Origin: Acinetobacter sp. C32I
GTDB taxonomy: Bacteria > Pseudomonadota > Gammaproteobacteria > Pseudomonadales > Moraxellaceae
Direction: 5' to 3'
Assembly: GCF_023702715.1 (NCBI RefSeq)
Contig: NZ_CP098480.1
Span: 868,001 to 932,000, forward strand
Length of the DNA: 64,000 nucleotides
Numbering within the stretch: the first letter of the stretch is position 1; each line of letters opens with the position of its first letter. This document shows positions 1 to 6,872 of this stretch, in pieces. The position numbers were made by a program, and so were the translations under genes. Under the pieces are notes generated by a model. It searched no databases and had not been told where the DNA came from. It saw only the letters and a program-made list of their open reading frames with translations.

Positions 1-220
1 AATTGCTTGTTTTATGGTATTTCGCTCTTTTTAAAGGTTTATTTATATATTGATTACTGCCATATACGTTTTAACAAAATAAAATGTAAATGATATTTGA
101 GATTGTATTAGTTCAATTGCAGAATAAACAATGAAGATTGTAAATGGATTTGAAATCATAAAAATTGGATCGTGAATGCTTTATTCAAAATATTTAGAAT
201 GAATAAGAGTCAACGCGGAT

Positions 221-418
221 TAAAAAATAAAGGCTCACTAAACTAAATAGTGAGCCTTTGGGGTGGCGTCCTTCGTTCTTTCGATTGACTACGGGCTTAT
301 CTTAATCAATTTAAATAATTGTTAATTACCGCTTGTGTCAATGGGAGTAAAATTACTGACCCAACGGCAGGAACCCTGTGAAGTATCAACACAACCATCG
401 GGAAGTCCTTGCTCCTGC
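221..418 (-). ncRNA. C4-like structured RNA, copy 1
   Basis: Read on the minus strand, a perfect -10 (TATAAT, plus 425-430) precedes a transcript starting near 418 with GCAGGAGC. It ends in a hairpin (229-259) followed by a T-rich run (228-221), as expected of an intrinsic terminator. A 60-nt block (360-419) matches 56 of 60 bases in the second copy at 2066-2125. A 16-nt block (265-280) is identical in both. Between these blocks the sequence differs, but complementary arms remain (attgac with gtcaat). From memory, Acinetobacter carries a repeated 'group I' sRNA family resembling phage P1/P7 C4 antisense RNA; assignment to it is an inference. Confidence 0.6.
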
Positions 419-424
419 ACCGCT

Positions 425-430
425 ATTATA
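425..430 (-). promoter_or_regulatory. Promoter -10 of C4-like RNA copy 1
   Basis: On the minus strand this is TATAAT, seven bases before the start of the conserved RNA. The -35 is poor (TCCAAT or TTCCAA at 17-18 bp spacing). Confidence 0.45.
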
Positions 431-592
431 GTGAATACTGGACTTGCATTGGAAGTAATCCTAATCTTTTGATTGCGATGTGTCTGAGATTTAAATATAA
501 TTAATTGATATTTATTTGGTTTTATAAATTAAATTTCTAATTTATTACCTAAGCGCCATTGAAATTTAAGCTTTTTAACAAGAATATGAAAA
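431..592. other. AT-rich intergenic stretch
   Basis: No open frame of note and no clear terminator. It holds the upstream region of the minus-strand RNA copy 1 and the short leader of the small membrane protein gene at 593. Confidence 0.4.
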
Positions 593-874
593 ATGCTGAA
601 ATATATTAAAAGCAACCTTCCCATCCTTATCTTGATCATTATTGTTATAGGGGGACTCGGCTATCCCCTTTACTCAGGTAAATGGATTATGGCTCCCCGA
701 CTAAGCGAAATTGACAGTAAATGTTATGGGGTAGATGTACCAAGCAGCATTGAGCATAACAAAGTACTACTTTTTTGTTCATGTGTTCATACGGTCGGTA
801 TTGAAAATAAAGAAGAGAAATATAAGTATTGTACCAATAGAATGGATAAAATTACTTACCGACAAGATTCTTGA
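593..874 (+). CDS. Hypothetical small membrane-anchored protein
   Basis: The 93-residue product has one hydrophobic segment (about residues 9-27, rich in Leu, Ile and Gly), then a polar domain with five cysteines, among them a CSC group near residue 62. This suggests a single-pass or signal-anchor protein with a periplasmic, possibly disulphide-bonded, tail. I do not recognise a family. The ATG at 585 runs into a stop after seven codons, so 593 is the only ATG that works, and its ribosome site is weak. It lies in the gene-poor accessory patch between the two C4-like RNAs, so it may be a phage or island leftover. Confidence 0.5.
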   Translation: MLKYIKSNLPILILIIIVIGGLGYPLYSGKWIMAPRLSEIDSKCYGVDVPSSIEHNKVLLFCSCVHTVGIENKEEKYKYCTNRMDKITYRQDS

Positions 875-966
875 TGATTTGGTCTTTAGTGTTTAAATTT
901 GAAAGAATTGTGTAGAAATTATAAAATATATCCTTGTCTTTCTTTATTTTATATTGAGTATACTTA

Positions 967-1387
967 ATGAAAAAAATATTAATATTTCTAATAAATTCAG
1001 TTGTGACTGTTTCTGTGTATAGTGCTGATGATTTGTTTAATAAGCCTCCATCACTTTTAATCTTAAAAAAATGACACACCCGAATATGAAATCAAAAGTC
1101 GTGAACATGTTGATTTCTTTGAGTCAGCAAAGCAACAAGAACAAGATCGTCTAAATCAGCATGATGTAAATGCGGCGAAGATGTATGAAACTCGGTCAAA
1201 TACATCTAATATGAGCCCATTTGAACGATCTCAATATCTTCTAAAAAACAATGATACTCGTGCTTTAAATGCGTATGAATATGAGCAACAATTAAATTCA
1301 TTGCAGAAGGCTCGAAATAGAGGCGTCATTTCAGACCGAGATTATAATTACCCAGCAAAATCATATGCCTTTAGAGCAAAAGAATAA
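967..1387 (+). pseudogene. Small exported protein gene split by a frameshift in an A7 run
   Basis: An ATG at 967 opens a signal-peptide-like start (MKKILIFLINSVVTVSVYSA, then DDLFNKPPS). It hits TGA at 1072, just after seven A residues (1065-1071). A different frame is open from the A-run to 1387 and encodes a charged, Gln/Asn-rich helical tail containing an ATG at 1181. Removing one A joins both into one protein of about 139 residues. The second frame has no ribosome site of its own at 1181. Either this is a frameshift mutation or sequencing error, or the homopolymer acts as an on/off switch. Family unknown. Confidence 0.5.
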
Positions 1388-1512
1388 TCAGCTTAAATTA
1401 TCAGTTCCAGTTGGAGAATAAATTCAGTTCGTTTAAATGCTCATCGAAAGGTGGGATTTTTCAGTTTTATCGCTTATGATAGATAATACTTTATTTTAAT
1501 TAGAATTTTTAT

Positions 1513-1587
1513 ATGAACATTGTTTTTATCATTTTGTCTATATTTTTTATTTTCGCGCTTATAGCCAAGTTCAGCAAGAAGAAATAA
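1513..1587 (+). CDS. Candidate 24-residue hydrophobic peptide
   Basis: ATG at 1513 encodes a 24-residue peptide: about 18 residues of Ile, Phe, Leu and Val followed by a cationic end (KFSKKK). One membrane helix with a positive tail is the usual shape of small membrane proteins and of type I toxin peptides. A possible -10 (GATAAT) lies at about 1482-1487, but no good Shine-Dalgarno sequence is present. Function unknown; it may be chance. Confidence 0.3.
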   Translation: MNIVFIILSIFFIFALIAKFSKKK

Positions 1588-1674
1588 GCTTTTGTCGATA
1601 CGATGTTCTGATACTCTACAGCTCATCATTATTTAGTTGATCTTTAAAATTTAATCAAAATAAGCATAATTTTG

Positions 1675-1703
1675 TTGATTTGCGTCACACTTTTATCTAT
1701 ATT
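1675..1703 (+). promoter_or_regulatory. Promoter of candidate sRNA
   Basis: TTGATT (1675-1680), exactly 17 bp, then TATATT (1698-1703). Transcription would begin near 1710, exactly at the base of a perfect hairpin. Confidence 0.5.
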
Positions 1704-1709
1704 TGCCAT

Positions 1710-1796
1710 GTTGTTTGACAATAACTAAACAACAATAACCTTCATTCAGCGCAAAAAGAATTAAGGGGAAGCCCACTCATCGAGTGGGCTTTTTAA
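1710..1796 (+). ncRNA. Candidate small RNA with 5' hairpin and intrinsic terminator
   Basis: A sigma70-like promoter (1675-1703) is followed seven bases later by a perfect 7-bp hairpin (GTTGTTT at 1710-1716 with AAACAAC at 1727-1733). Then come a 35-nt unpaired-looking stretch and a strong terminator (10-bp stem at 1769-1778 and 1782-1791, then a T run). The whole unit would be about 87 nt with no open reading frame, the layout of a bacterial trans-acting sRNA. I do not recognise it as a named family. Confidence 0.5.
1769..1795 (+). terminator. Intrinsic terminator of the candidate sRNA
   Basis: Ten-base-pair stem AAGCCCACTC / GAGTGGGCTT with a 3-nt loop, followed by TTTT. Confidence 0.75.
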
Positions 1797-1903
1797 TTGT
1801 ATATAACCCTGAATTTACTATGCAGCTTAAAGTATGGAAAGTGGAGCTACAAGGGCGAGTCTGTTGCCTCAAATTGAATGATAAAGCAAAATTATTAAGG
1901 ATT
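1797..1903. other. Intergenic, possible 30-codon remnant
   Basis: A 30-codon ATG frame (1820-1912, product beginning MQLKVWKVELQG) has no clear ribosome site and runs into the terminator of RNA copy 2. It may be a scrap of a phage gene; not called as a gene. Confidence 0.2.
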
Positions 1904-2124
1904 ACAAAATAAAAGCCCATAGTTTGGGCTCTTAATAAAGACTTCACTGTGACCATGATTCTTTTATCCTACTCAGCTTCAAAGGAAACTGTTAGGGGCG
2001 GCGTCCTTCGTTCTTTAGGCTTCCCAAGGCGTTACCTTTGCGGAAGCAGACCCGGTTAAAATTGGCCCAACGGCAGGAACCCTGTGAAGTATGAATACAT
2101 CCATCGGGAAGTCCTCGCTCCTGC
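1904..2124 (-). ncRNA. C4-like structured RNA, copy 2
   Basis: On the minus strand, TTGCCT and TAAAAT (plus 2155-2160 and 2132-2137) are separated by exactly 17 bp. They precede a start near 2124 with GCAGGAGC, as in copy 1. The transcript can pair GCAGGA with TCCTGC, and it has a variable arm (GCTTCC with GGAAGC, inner AAGG with CCTT). It reaches a terminator-like hairpin at 1914-1930 followed by T-rich 1913-1905. The block 2066-2125 is 56/60 identical to copy 1 and the block 2000-2015 is 16/16 identical. The segment between the last conserved block and the terminator is about 70 nt longer than in copy 1. Confidence 0.6.
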
Positions 2125-2131
2125 AAGCGTA

Positions 2132-2160
2132 ATTTTAGCTAGTATGTTGGCTGAAGGCAA
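2132..2160 (-). promoter_or_regulatory. Promoter of C4-like RNA copy 2
   Basis: Minus-strand TTGCCT, 17-bp spacer, TAAAAT. The conserved RNA begins about seven bases after the -10. Confidence 0.55.
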
Positions 2161-2408
2161 TTGAATGAAGATTAATTGGTAGGCTTTGATAAATGTCGAT
2201 TAAAGAGACATTGTGATTATTCAGCATATTGTTACATTCAATAGGTTTTGATTGATTGGTTAGAGATGATGTAATGCAAATGTTGAACGTTAAGGATTGT
2301 CAGTGCTTTGATATATTTAGCGTTAATATACGGTTTTCAATCTTTATGAATGATATTGTGGATTTATTTGGTTAGATCGAATGATGTGAAAATGGTAGGT
2401 GAGGAATC

Positions 2409-2996
2409 ATGAAGACTATCTTGGATTATTTCCGCAAGCACATTGATGTTAGGCACCCTCAAAAATGGAATGATGCTAAAGATAAGCAAATGAATGTTGC
2501 AACGGCTTATGATACCGGCGATATGTTAGGTGCAGCCTTTGATTTTGAAATGTCTATAAGTGCTCATGGTATCAATCTTATTACAAGCTTTGAGGATTTA
2601 AAGCTACATGCCTATGACGATAGCGTTGGTGTGTGGTCTATTGGATTTGGCACCACAGTTTATCCAACGGGTGTTCGAGTTAAGCAAGGGGATTATTGTA
2701 CATCAGAGCAAGCAAAGTCTTTTTTTCAACATGATTTAAAGTACTTTCAAAAGGCTGTAAATGAAGCTGTCACTGTTCCACTTTCTCAGAATCAATTCGA
2801 TGCTCTGGTTTCATTAGCATACAACATCGGCAGCAATGCTTTCAAAAATTCGACATTGCTAAAGTATTTGAATGCACTAGCTTACCAAGATGCGGCAGAC
2901 CAGTTTTTGGTTTGGAATAAAGGTGGTGGTAAGGTCTTAAAAGGATTAGTTCGCCGTCGGGAGGCTGAGAGAAAGTTGTTTCTAAAAAGAGGTTAA
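2409..2996 (+). CDS. Phage-type lysozyme (endolysin, GH24-like)
   Basis: The 195-residue protein should cleave the glycan backbone of peptidoglycan. From residue 58 it follows the T4/P21 lysozyme pattern: Glu62 (FEDLKLHAYDD), Asp71 and WSIGFGTT. These match T4 Glu11, Asp20 and the Thr26 region, with Ser77 at the Thr position. QNQFDALVSLAYNIG and LVRRREAE are also typical. About 55 residues precede the catalytic domain, are polar, and have no signal peptide. The ATG follows a GAGG-type site. No holin, spanin, tail or terminase genes lie nearby, so this is a lone lysozyme, either a prophage remnant or a captured gene. Confidence 0.85.
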   Translation: MKTILDYFRKHIDVRHPQKWNDAKDKQMNVATAYDTGDMLGAAFDFEMSISAHGINLITSFEDLKLHAYDDSVGVWSIGFGTTVYPTGVRVKQGDYCTSEQAKSFFQHDLKYFQKAVNEAVTVPLSQNQFDALVSLAYNIGSNAFKNSTLLKYLNALAYQDAADQFLVWNKGGGKVLKGLVRRREAERKLFLKRG

Positions 2997-3260
2997 GGCC
3001 ATATAAACCAAGAATAGATATTTGAAGAATGTTTTGGGTTCGAAATACCAGCTAGGGTTTATGAAATTTGGCGTACCATCGGATTAGGGGCTTGTTCTAA
3101 ATGTGCTTCTGCATTTATTACTGCCTTAAATCTATGTAATCCCGCAGATAGGAATCCTAAATTTGATACAACAGCACCATTCTTACAGTTGGTTTTCTAA
3201 TTTGGCTATTGCTTATTTTATATCTATTAAAATGAATAAAAATTAGAATTGAATTCTGTA
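2997..3260. other. Intergenic with a start-less open fragment
   Basis: A plus-strand frame is open from 3018 to a stop at 3198-3200 (about 60 codons). It contains EIWRTIGLGACSKCASAF but no start codon. It looks like the tail of a degraded gene; I do not recognise the family. Confidence 0.25.
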
Positions 3261-3265
3261 GTATA

Positions 3266-3286
3266 AAGCCCTCAATTGAGGGCCTT
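3266..3286 (-). terminator. Terminator after the SMR gene
   Basis: GCCCTC-AATT-GAGGGC hairpin (3268-3283), followed on the minus strand by TTTAT. Confidence 0.65.
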
Positions 3287-3299
3287 ATACAATTGAAAA

Positions 3300-3617
3300 C
3301 TAGGGTGTTGTCACTTTCATTAATACCACACCGAATACGATAGATGCAGCAGCTAATAGGCGTAAAAAACCCATAGGTTCATGTAAAAAGAATATTCCAA
3401 TCAGAAAGGCACCAACAGCTCCGATTCCGACCCAAATCGTATAAGCAGTGCCTAAAGGCAAGGTCTTCATAGCGACAGCCAGTAAACCGAAACTCAAAAT
3501 CATGAATACAATGGTAATGATGCTAGGGGTGAGCCTGGTAAAACCGTCAGACATTTTCATTGAATATGCCCATACAATTTCAAAAATACCAGCTAAAATT
3601 AGATATGCCCAAGCCAT
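3300..3617 (-). CDS. gdx: SMR-family guanidinium exporter (SugE/Gdx type)
   Basis: The 105-residue protein has four membrane helices and the small-multidrug-resistance pattern. The first helix (WAYLILAGIFEIVWAYSMK) carries the essential Glu13. Later segments (TLPLGTAYTIWVGIGAVGA, then FLHEP) are those of the SugE/Gdx branch rather than EmrE. This branch exports guanidinium against protons, working as a dual-topology dimer. The upstream leader carries a guanidine-II riboswitch, which supports this substrate directly. Single-gene unit with its own terminator. Confidence 0.9.
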   Translation of the reverse strand: MAWAYLILAGIFEIVWAYSMKMSDGFTRLTPSIITIVFMILSFGLLAVAMKTLPLGTAYTIWVGIGAVGAFLIGIFFLHEPMGFLRLLAAASIVFGVVLMKVTTP

Positions 3618-3639
3618 TTCGACACCTCATTATTAATAT

Positions 3640-3690
3640 TTTAGGTCGTCCTAAAGCTTGAAAATTGAATAAAGAGGTCGTCCTCTTCGT
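3640..3690 (-). promoter_or_regulatory. Guanidine-II riboswitch (mini-ykkC)
   Basis: The minus-strand leader of the SMR gene contains two short hairpins, each closing an ACGA loop: GAGG-ACGA-CCTC (plus 3674-3685, extendable by two A-T pairs) and TAGG-ACGA-CCTA (plus 3642-3653). They are about 20 nt apart, and the second is about 25 nt before the start codon. Paired stem-loops with ACGR loops define the guanidine-II class, which switches on guanidinium exporters when guanidine binds. A plausible promoter (TTGAAG, 17 bp, TTATAT) lies just upstream. Confidence 0.85.
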
Positions 3691-3809
3691 AAGCTATATA
3701 AACATTGCCAGAAGATAACTTCAATTTATTTTTGTTAAATTTTATTCCGATTGGTAAAAAGGTATCTAAAAGGGCAGATACCTTGAGTGTAAAAGAAAAG
3801 CCACTTTAG

Positions 3810-4253
3810 TTATGAAACATATGCTTGTACATCATATTCAGGCTCTCCAGCTAGAACAGAAACGAATTTCTCAACGGTTTCGGCCGTTAACAAATAAGGG
3901 TTAAACTCTTCTAAATGATATTTCATAAAAAAGTCTGAAATGTTCTGATTGATGGGTGAAAATTTCATAGACCACTGAGAGAAAAATGGATTCTCGCACA
4001 CCGTGTAATAGAGAATTTCACAATTGATATGACGTTCATCTTTCACAATTTTGTTATAAAATAAATCATCAACAATGTCTTTTTGACCTTCTAAACATTG
4101 TACAAAATAACCATGACCATAATATAAAACACCTCTAATATCATTGCGGTAATTAAAGTCTACAGCTTCATCGAGAATTTTAATTAAATCTGTTTTTAAG
4201 TTAGAGTCAATATGCTTAATTTTACTTACGTATAAAAGTCTAACAGACTCCAT
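3810..4253 (-). CDS. BLUF-domain blue-light photoreceptor (BlsA-like)
   Basis: At 147 residues this is a short, stand-alone BLUF protein, which binds FAD and senses blue light. The key residues are present: Tyr8 (RLLYVS), Gln52 in YFVQCLEG, and Trp94/Met96 in QWSMKF. The DIRGVLYY strand and the KDERH turn match the family. No output domain is fused, so it probably acts by binding a partner, as Acinetobacter BlsA does. The C-terminal 40 residues lie beyond the core. Transcribed alone and divergently from a LysE-type exporter. Confidence 0.88.
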   Translation of the reverse strand: MESVRLLYVSKIKHIDSNLKTDLIKILDEAVDFNYRNDIRGVLYYGHGYFVQCLEGQKDIVDDLFYNKIVKDERHINCEILYYTVCENPFFSQWSMKFSPINQNISDFFMKYHLEEFNPYLLTAETVEKFVSVLAGEPEYDVQAYVS

Positions 4254-4705
4254 TAGATATGCTCATTTTGAGGGTTGAGCTTTTGTTATATAGAAAAAAC
4301 AATGTCTTGTATAGTTTAGTCTGTAACACAGATATCGAATTTTATAAGCTGTGATTTTCTAGAGCTAGGTAAAGTGAAGTGGTAGTAGGTCATGTTTTTT
4401 CACGCAGAAGTGAGATGGCCTCTTCAATATTTAGACTTGAATTTCTTCTATGAATTCTTAGGAATAATCATAATATTGTGTGAAATACGTGGCTCTATCT
4501 ATATGGAATTATTGAGAATAATGTGACTTTTATCACACATATACGAAAGATTGGTTAAATTTAAAATCAAATTGCAAATGAATTAATCTTTTGATTTTTA
4601 ATGAAAAATATAAGAATAAATATTTTTGGTTACAACCATTTTGTCGACAAAACTAGATCTGGTTTGCCATATTGCGTTTGCGAAACTTAGCAAAGGTATT
4701 TGTCT
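4254..4705. other. Divergent regulatory region between BLUF and LysE genes
   Basis: No gene seen. It must hold the promoters of both flanking genes. A perfect 14-bp palindrome, TTTTGTCGACAAAA, lies at 4639-4652, about 55 bp before the exporter start, and could be an operator. Confidence 0.35.
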
Positions 4706-5299
4706 ATGGTGTCATTTCTATTTATTGGTTTGATCATTACGATCTTACTAACACCAGGTCCAACGAATACATTATTGGCTTCGTCTGGAATCCAAACGGG
4801 TATTAAAGGTTCACTAAAATTAATCCCTGCTGAGGTTATTGGTTATTTTATTGCCATTACAACATGGGGCTTTTTACTTGAGTCTGTTTCACACTATGTG
4901 CCTTGGCTACCGCCTTTAATTAAGCTGCTTAGTGCGACTTTTATTATCTATTTGGCAATTAAGTTATGGATTACTTCAACCAAAGAGTTGGATTTGAACC
5001 AACCTTTGATTACGTCTAAGGCTTTATTTGTAGCAACCTTACTGAACCCTAAAGCTTTATTATTCGCTTCAGCCATTTTTCCACACACTGCTTGGCTCAA
5101 CCTACATGAATATATTGTTCATATGGGCATATTCTTAGCATTGATCACCCCAATTGCTTTTTTATGGATTGCATTTGGATCTATTTTAATTTCCAACAAA
5201 ATTTCTTGGCTGAATCAACGCAACTTACAACGTTCAGCAGCATTTGTTTTAACTTTCTTTGCGATGCCGCTGGCTTATTCAGCAATTTCATCGTTCTAA
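4706..5299 (+). CDS. LysE/RhtB-family exporter
   Basis: A six-helix inner-membrane protein of about 197 residues of the LysE/RhtB amino-acid exporter type. The family's N-terminal signature is clear (TPGPTNTLLASSG near residue 17), as is the central LLNPKALLFASAIFP motif. The substrate cannot be told from sequence. A TTG at 4700 opens the same frame, but the AAAGG at 4692-4696 sits 9 bp from the ATG at 4706 and only 3 bp from the TTG, so 4706 is preferred. Confidence 0.85.
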   Translation: MVSFLFIGLIITILLTPGPTNTLLASSGIQTGIKGSLKLIPAEVIGYFIAITTWGFLLESVSHYVPWLPPLIKLLSATFIIYLAIKLWITSTKELDLNQPLITSKALFVATLLNPKALLFASAIFPHTAWLNLHEYIVHMGIFLALITPIAFLWIAFGSILISNKISWLNQRNLQRSAAFVLTFFAMPLAYSAISSF

Positions 5300-5347
5300 A
5301 TTGGGGTTTTGCTGTTGTATTTAAAATTTAAAAAATTGGAGTTTTTA

Positions 5348-5557
5348 ATGAGCACTATAAAAATTAAGGTAAAGGATCAATTTGAGGCCGAAAAGATCGC
5401 GACAGCCAAAGTAAAAGCTGTCAATGATCAAGAAATTCCCTTCTTTAAACGAATTGAACATATCGAAGTTGAAGGGGAGATTCTTCTACCCAATATGGAT
5501 TTACTCTTTGAAAATCCTAAAGATGGCAGTATTTATCGGTATGTCGGGGCTGCGTAG
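5348..5557 (+). CDS. Hypothetical 69-residue protein
   Basis: A small acidic/basic cytosolic protein beginning MSTIKIKVKDQFEAEKIATA. The frame is open from 5309, but TTGGAG at 5336-5341 is well placed for the ATG at 5348. No family recognised. It follows the LysE gene by 48 bp on the same strand and may be cotranscribed. A weak hairpin follows. Confidence 0.55.
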   Translation: MSTIKIKVKDQFEAEKIATAKVKAVNDQEIPFFKRIEHIEVEGEILLPNMDLLFENPKDGSIYRYVGAA

Positions 5558-5587
5558 ATTCATTAGCCATGGTTTGAAGACATTGAC

Positions 5588-5612
5588 CCACGTTTAGACA
5601 TGGGTTTTTAAT
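5588..5612 (+). terminator. Weak terminator
   Basis: ACCCA...TGGGT hairpin with a 10-nt loop, followed by TTTTT. Confidence 0.4.
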
Positions 5613-5868
5613 ACTCCTTTTTTCAATTGAAAAAAGCTAGCTGTTCCCATTTATTTGTTTTTACTTACTAATTTATAAGAAAATTAAAGGTTAAGCCTTT
5701 TGACTTTATATACCTTTGCATTCAAATCTTAATGCTAAATACACGATAGATTTCTAATCTATCGCAATTAAACAGTTTAGATGGAAGTCTTAGAAAGGGA
5801 CTTTCCCTTAATGACTTTATTTTGACTATTTGGTAAATTAATTGTTCTAATAACAAACGGCTTATAAA
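5613..5868. other. Intergenic with small inverted repeat
   Basis: Very AT-rich. CGATAGAT / ATCTATCG at 5744-5764 forms a perfect 8-bp stem about 105 bp before the next gene. No other feature seen. Confidence 0.3.
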
Positions 5869-6150
5869 ATGAAATACATAATTTTAGGAATAATTTCAGT
5901 TTTAATATCAACAACTACACTTGCTAGAGAAACAAACTCAATACGCTCATCTTACGAGCTTATTAATGTGGGAGACAGTGAAAGTGATTTGCTTAGAAAA
6001 ATGGGAAAGCCTTACCCAAGGTATTTCATTTACAAAGAAGGTCGTCGCTTATGTGAGGCTACAGAATATGTATATGAGATTGATATGCAGATATACACAG
6101 TTTTAGTCTGTAATGGAAAGATCTTTAAAATTGATGTAAATAATAAATAA
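5869..6150 (+). CDS. Exported hypothetical protein, BamE/SmpA-like turn
   Basis: A 93-residue product with a signal peptide (about residues 1-19, ending TTLA) and a compact domain with LINVGDSESDLLRKMGKP near the start. That pattern resembles the SmpA/OmlA (BamE-like) and DUF2845 folds, which often begin with a 'vG-s..dv...lG.P' element. Two later cysteines (LCEATEY, LVCNGKIF) could pair. No lipobox. Function unknown. Confidence 0.5.
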   Translation: MKYIILGIISVLISTTTLARETNSIRSSYELINVGDSESDLLRKMGKPYPRYFIYKEGRRLCEATEYVYEIDMQIYTVLVCNGKIFKIDVNNK

Positions 6151-6195
6151 TTCAGATTTATAACCGAGTTAACTTTCAATCATGAGGAGATATCT

Positions 6196-6759
6196 ATCTC
6201 AACTCAACTGAATGTAGTAGATACACTGATTGTTGTCGATGTGCAGAACGCTTTTGTATCAGGTAGTGATGCTGTGCCTGCCTCTAAATCACTCATTGCA
6301 TCAATCAGTATCTTACTTGCTAAGGTAAGAGCAGCTAATGCTCCTGTGATTTTCCTACAAAATGATAGGGAAATAGGTTCTGCAGATGAGCCATATCAAT
6401 TTGGCTGGGCACTATTTTTTTCGCCACAATCGAATGAGTATGTCATAAGAAAAAATCAAGATAATGGTTTTAGCGGAACCCGACTTCAGCAGATATTGCA
6501 TGATCATAGAATCAAATCTTTAGCAATATGTGGTGTCCTATCCGAGATGTGTGTTGCTGCAACTGCACGTGCAGCACTAGAGCTTGGTTATGATGTATTG
6601 TTACCACATGATGCACATGCAACGTATGATGTGCCAGCAGGGCCAGGATCAAATGGTGTACCTGCTGCTATGGCGGCGAGAGTAGCAGAGTGGTCGCTTG
6701 GTGATGAAATTAGGATCTGTGCATCGGTGAATGAGGTTGATTTTCATGAGCCGAAATAA
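6196..6759 (+). CDS. Isochorismatase-family cysteine hydrolase; start codon apparently lost
   Basis: The open frame contains the family's catalytic set: Asp in TLIVVDVQNAF (codon 6238-6240), Lys in YVIRKNQDNGFSGT, and Cys in GVLSEMCVAATARA, with the LPHDAHAT segment. Family members hydrolyse amide or ether bonds of small molecules (nicotinamidase-like); substrate unknown. No ATG exists in frame. The first GTG (6241) would delete the catalytic Asp. A strong GAGGAG (6185-6190) sits 5 bp before an ATC at 6196, exactly where ATG is expected. Either ATG became ATC, leaving a weak or dead gene, or there is a sequence error. Confidence 0.7.
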   Translation: MSTQLNVVDTLIVVDVQNAFVSGSDAVPASKSLIASISILLAKVRAANAPVIFLQNDREIGSADEPYQFGWALFFSPQSNEYVIRKNQDNGFSGTRLQQILHDHRIKSLAICGVLSEMCVAATARAALELGYDVLLPHDAHATYDVPAGPGSNGVPAAMAARVAEWSLGDEIRICASVNEVDFHEPK

Positions 6760-6812
6760 CGGTTTAAATAGCAGAAGAAAAATGTCTTATTCTGAATTTT
6801 TCGAACTATAAA

Positions 6813-6845
6813 AACGTATAACAAGGTTATGGCTTGTTATACGTT
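6813..6845. terminator. Bidirectional hairpin between convergent genes
   Basis: A perfect 13-bp stem (AACGTATAACAAG with CTTGTTATACGTT, 7-nt loop) between the isochorismatase-like and MoeA-like genes. Confidence 0.6.
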
Positions 6846-6872
6846 GAACGATTTTGATTATTCAATGTGCAC

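Noticed and set aside
221..480. Structured RNA on the plus strand
   Set aside because: The promoter -10 elements and T runs after the hairpins are on the minus strand in both copies.
852..1079. Minus-strand open frame of 75 codons
   Set aside because: Antisense to the frameshifted exported-protein gene, with a low-complexity product and no ribosome site.
1769..1795. Attenuator of a downstream gene
   Set aside because: No gene follows on the plus strand for 600 bp, so an sRNA terminator is the better reading.
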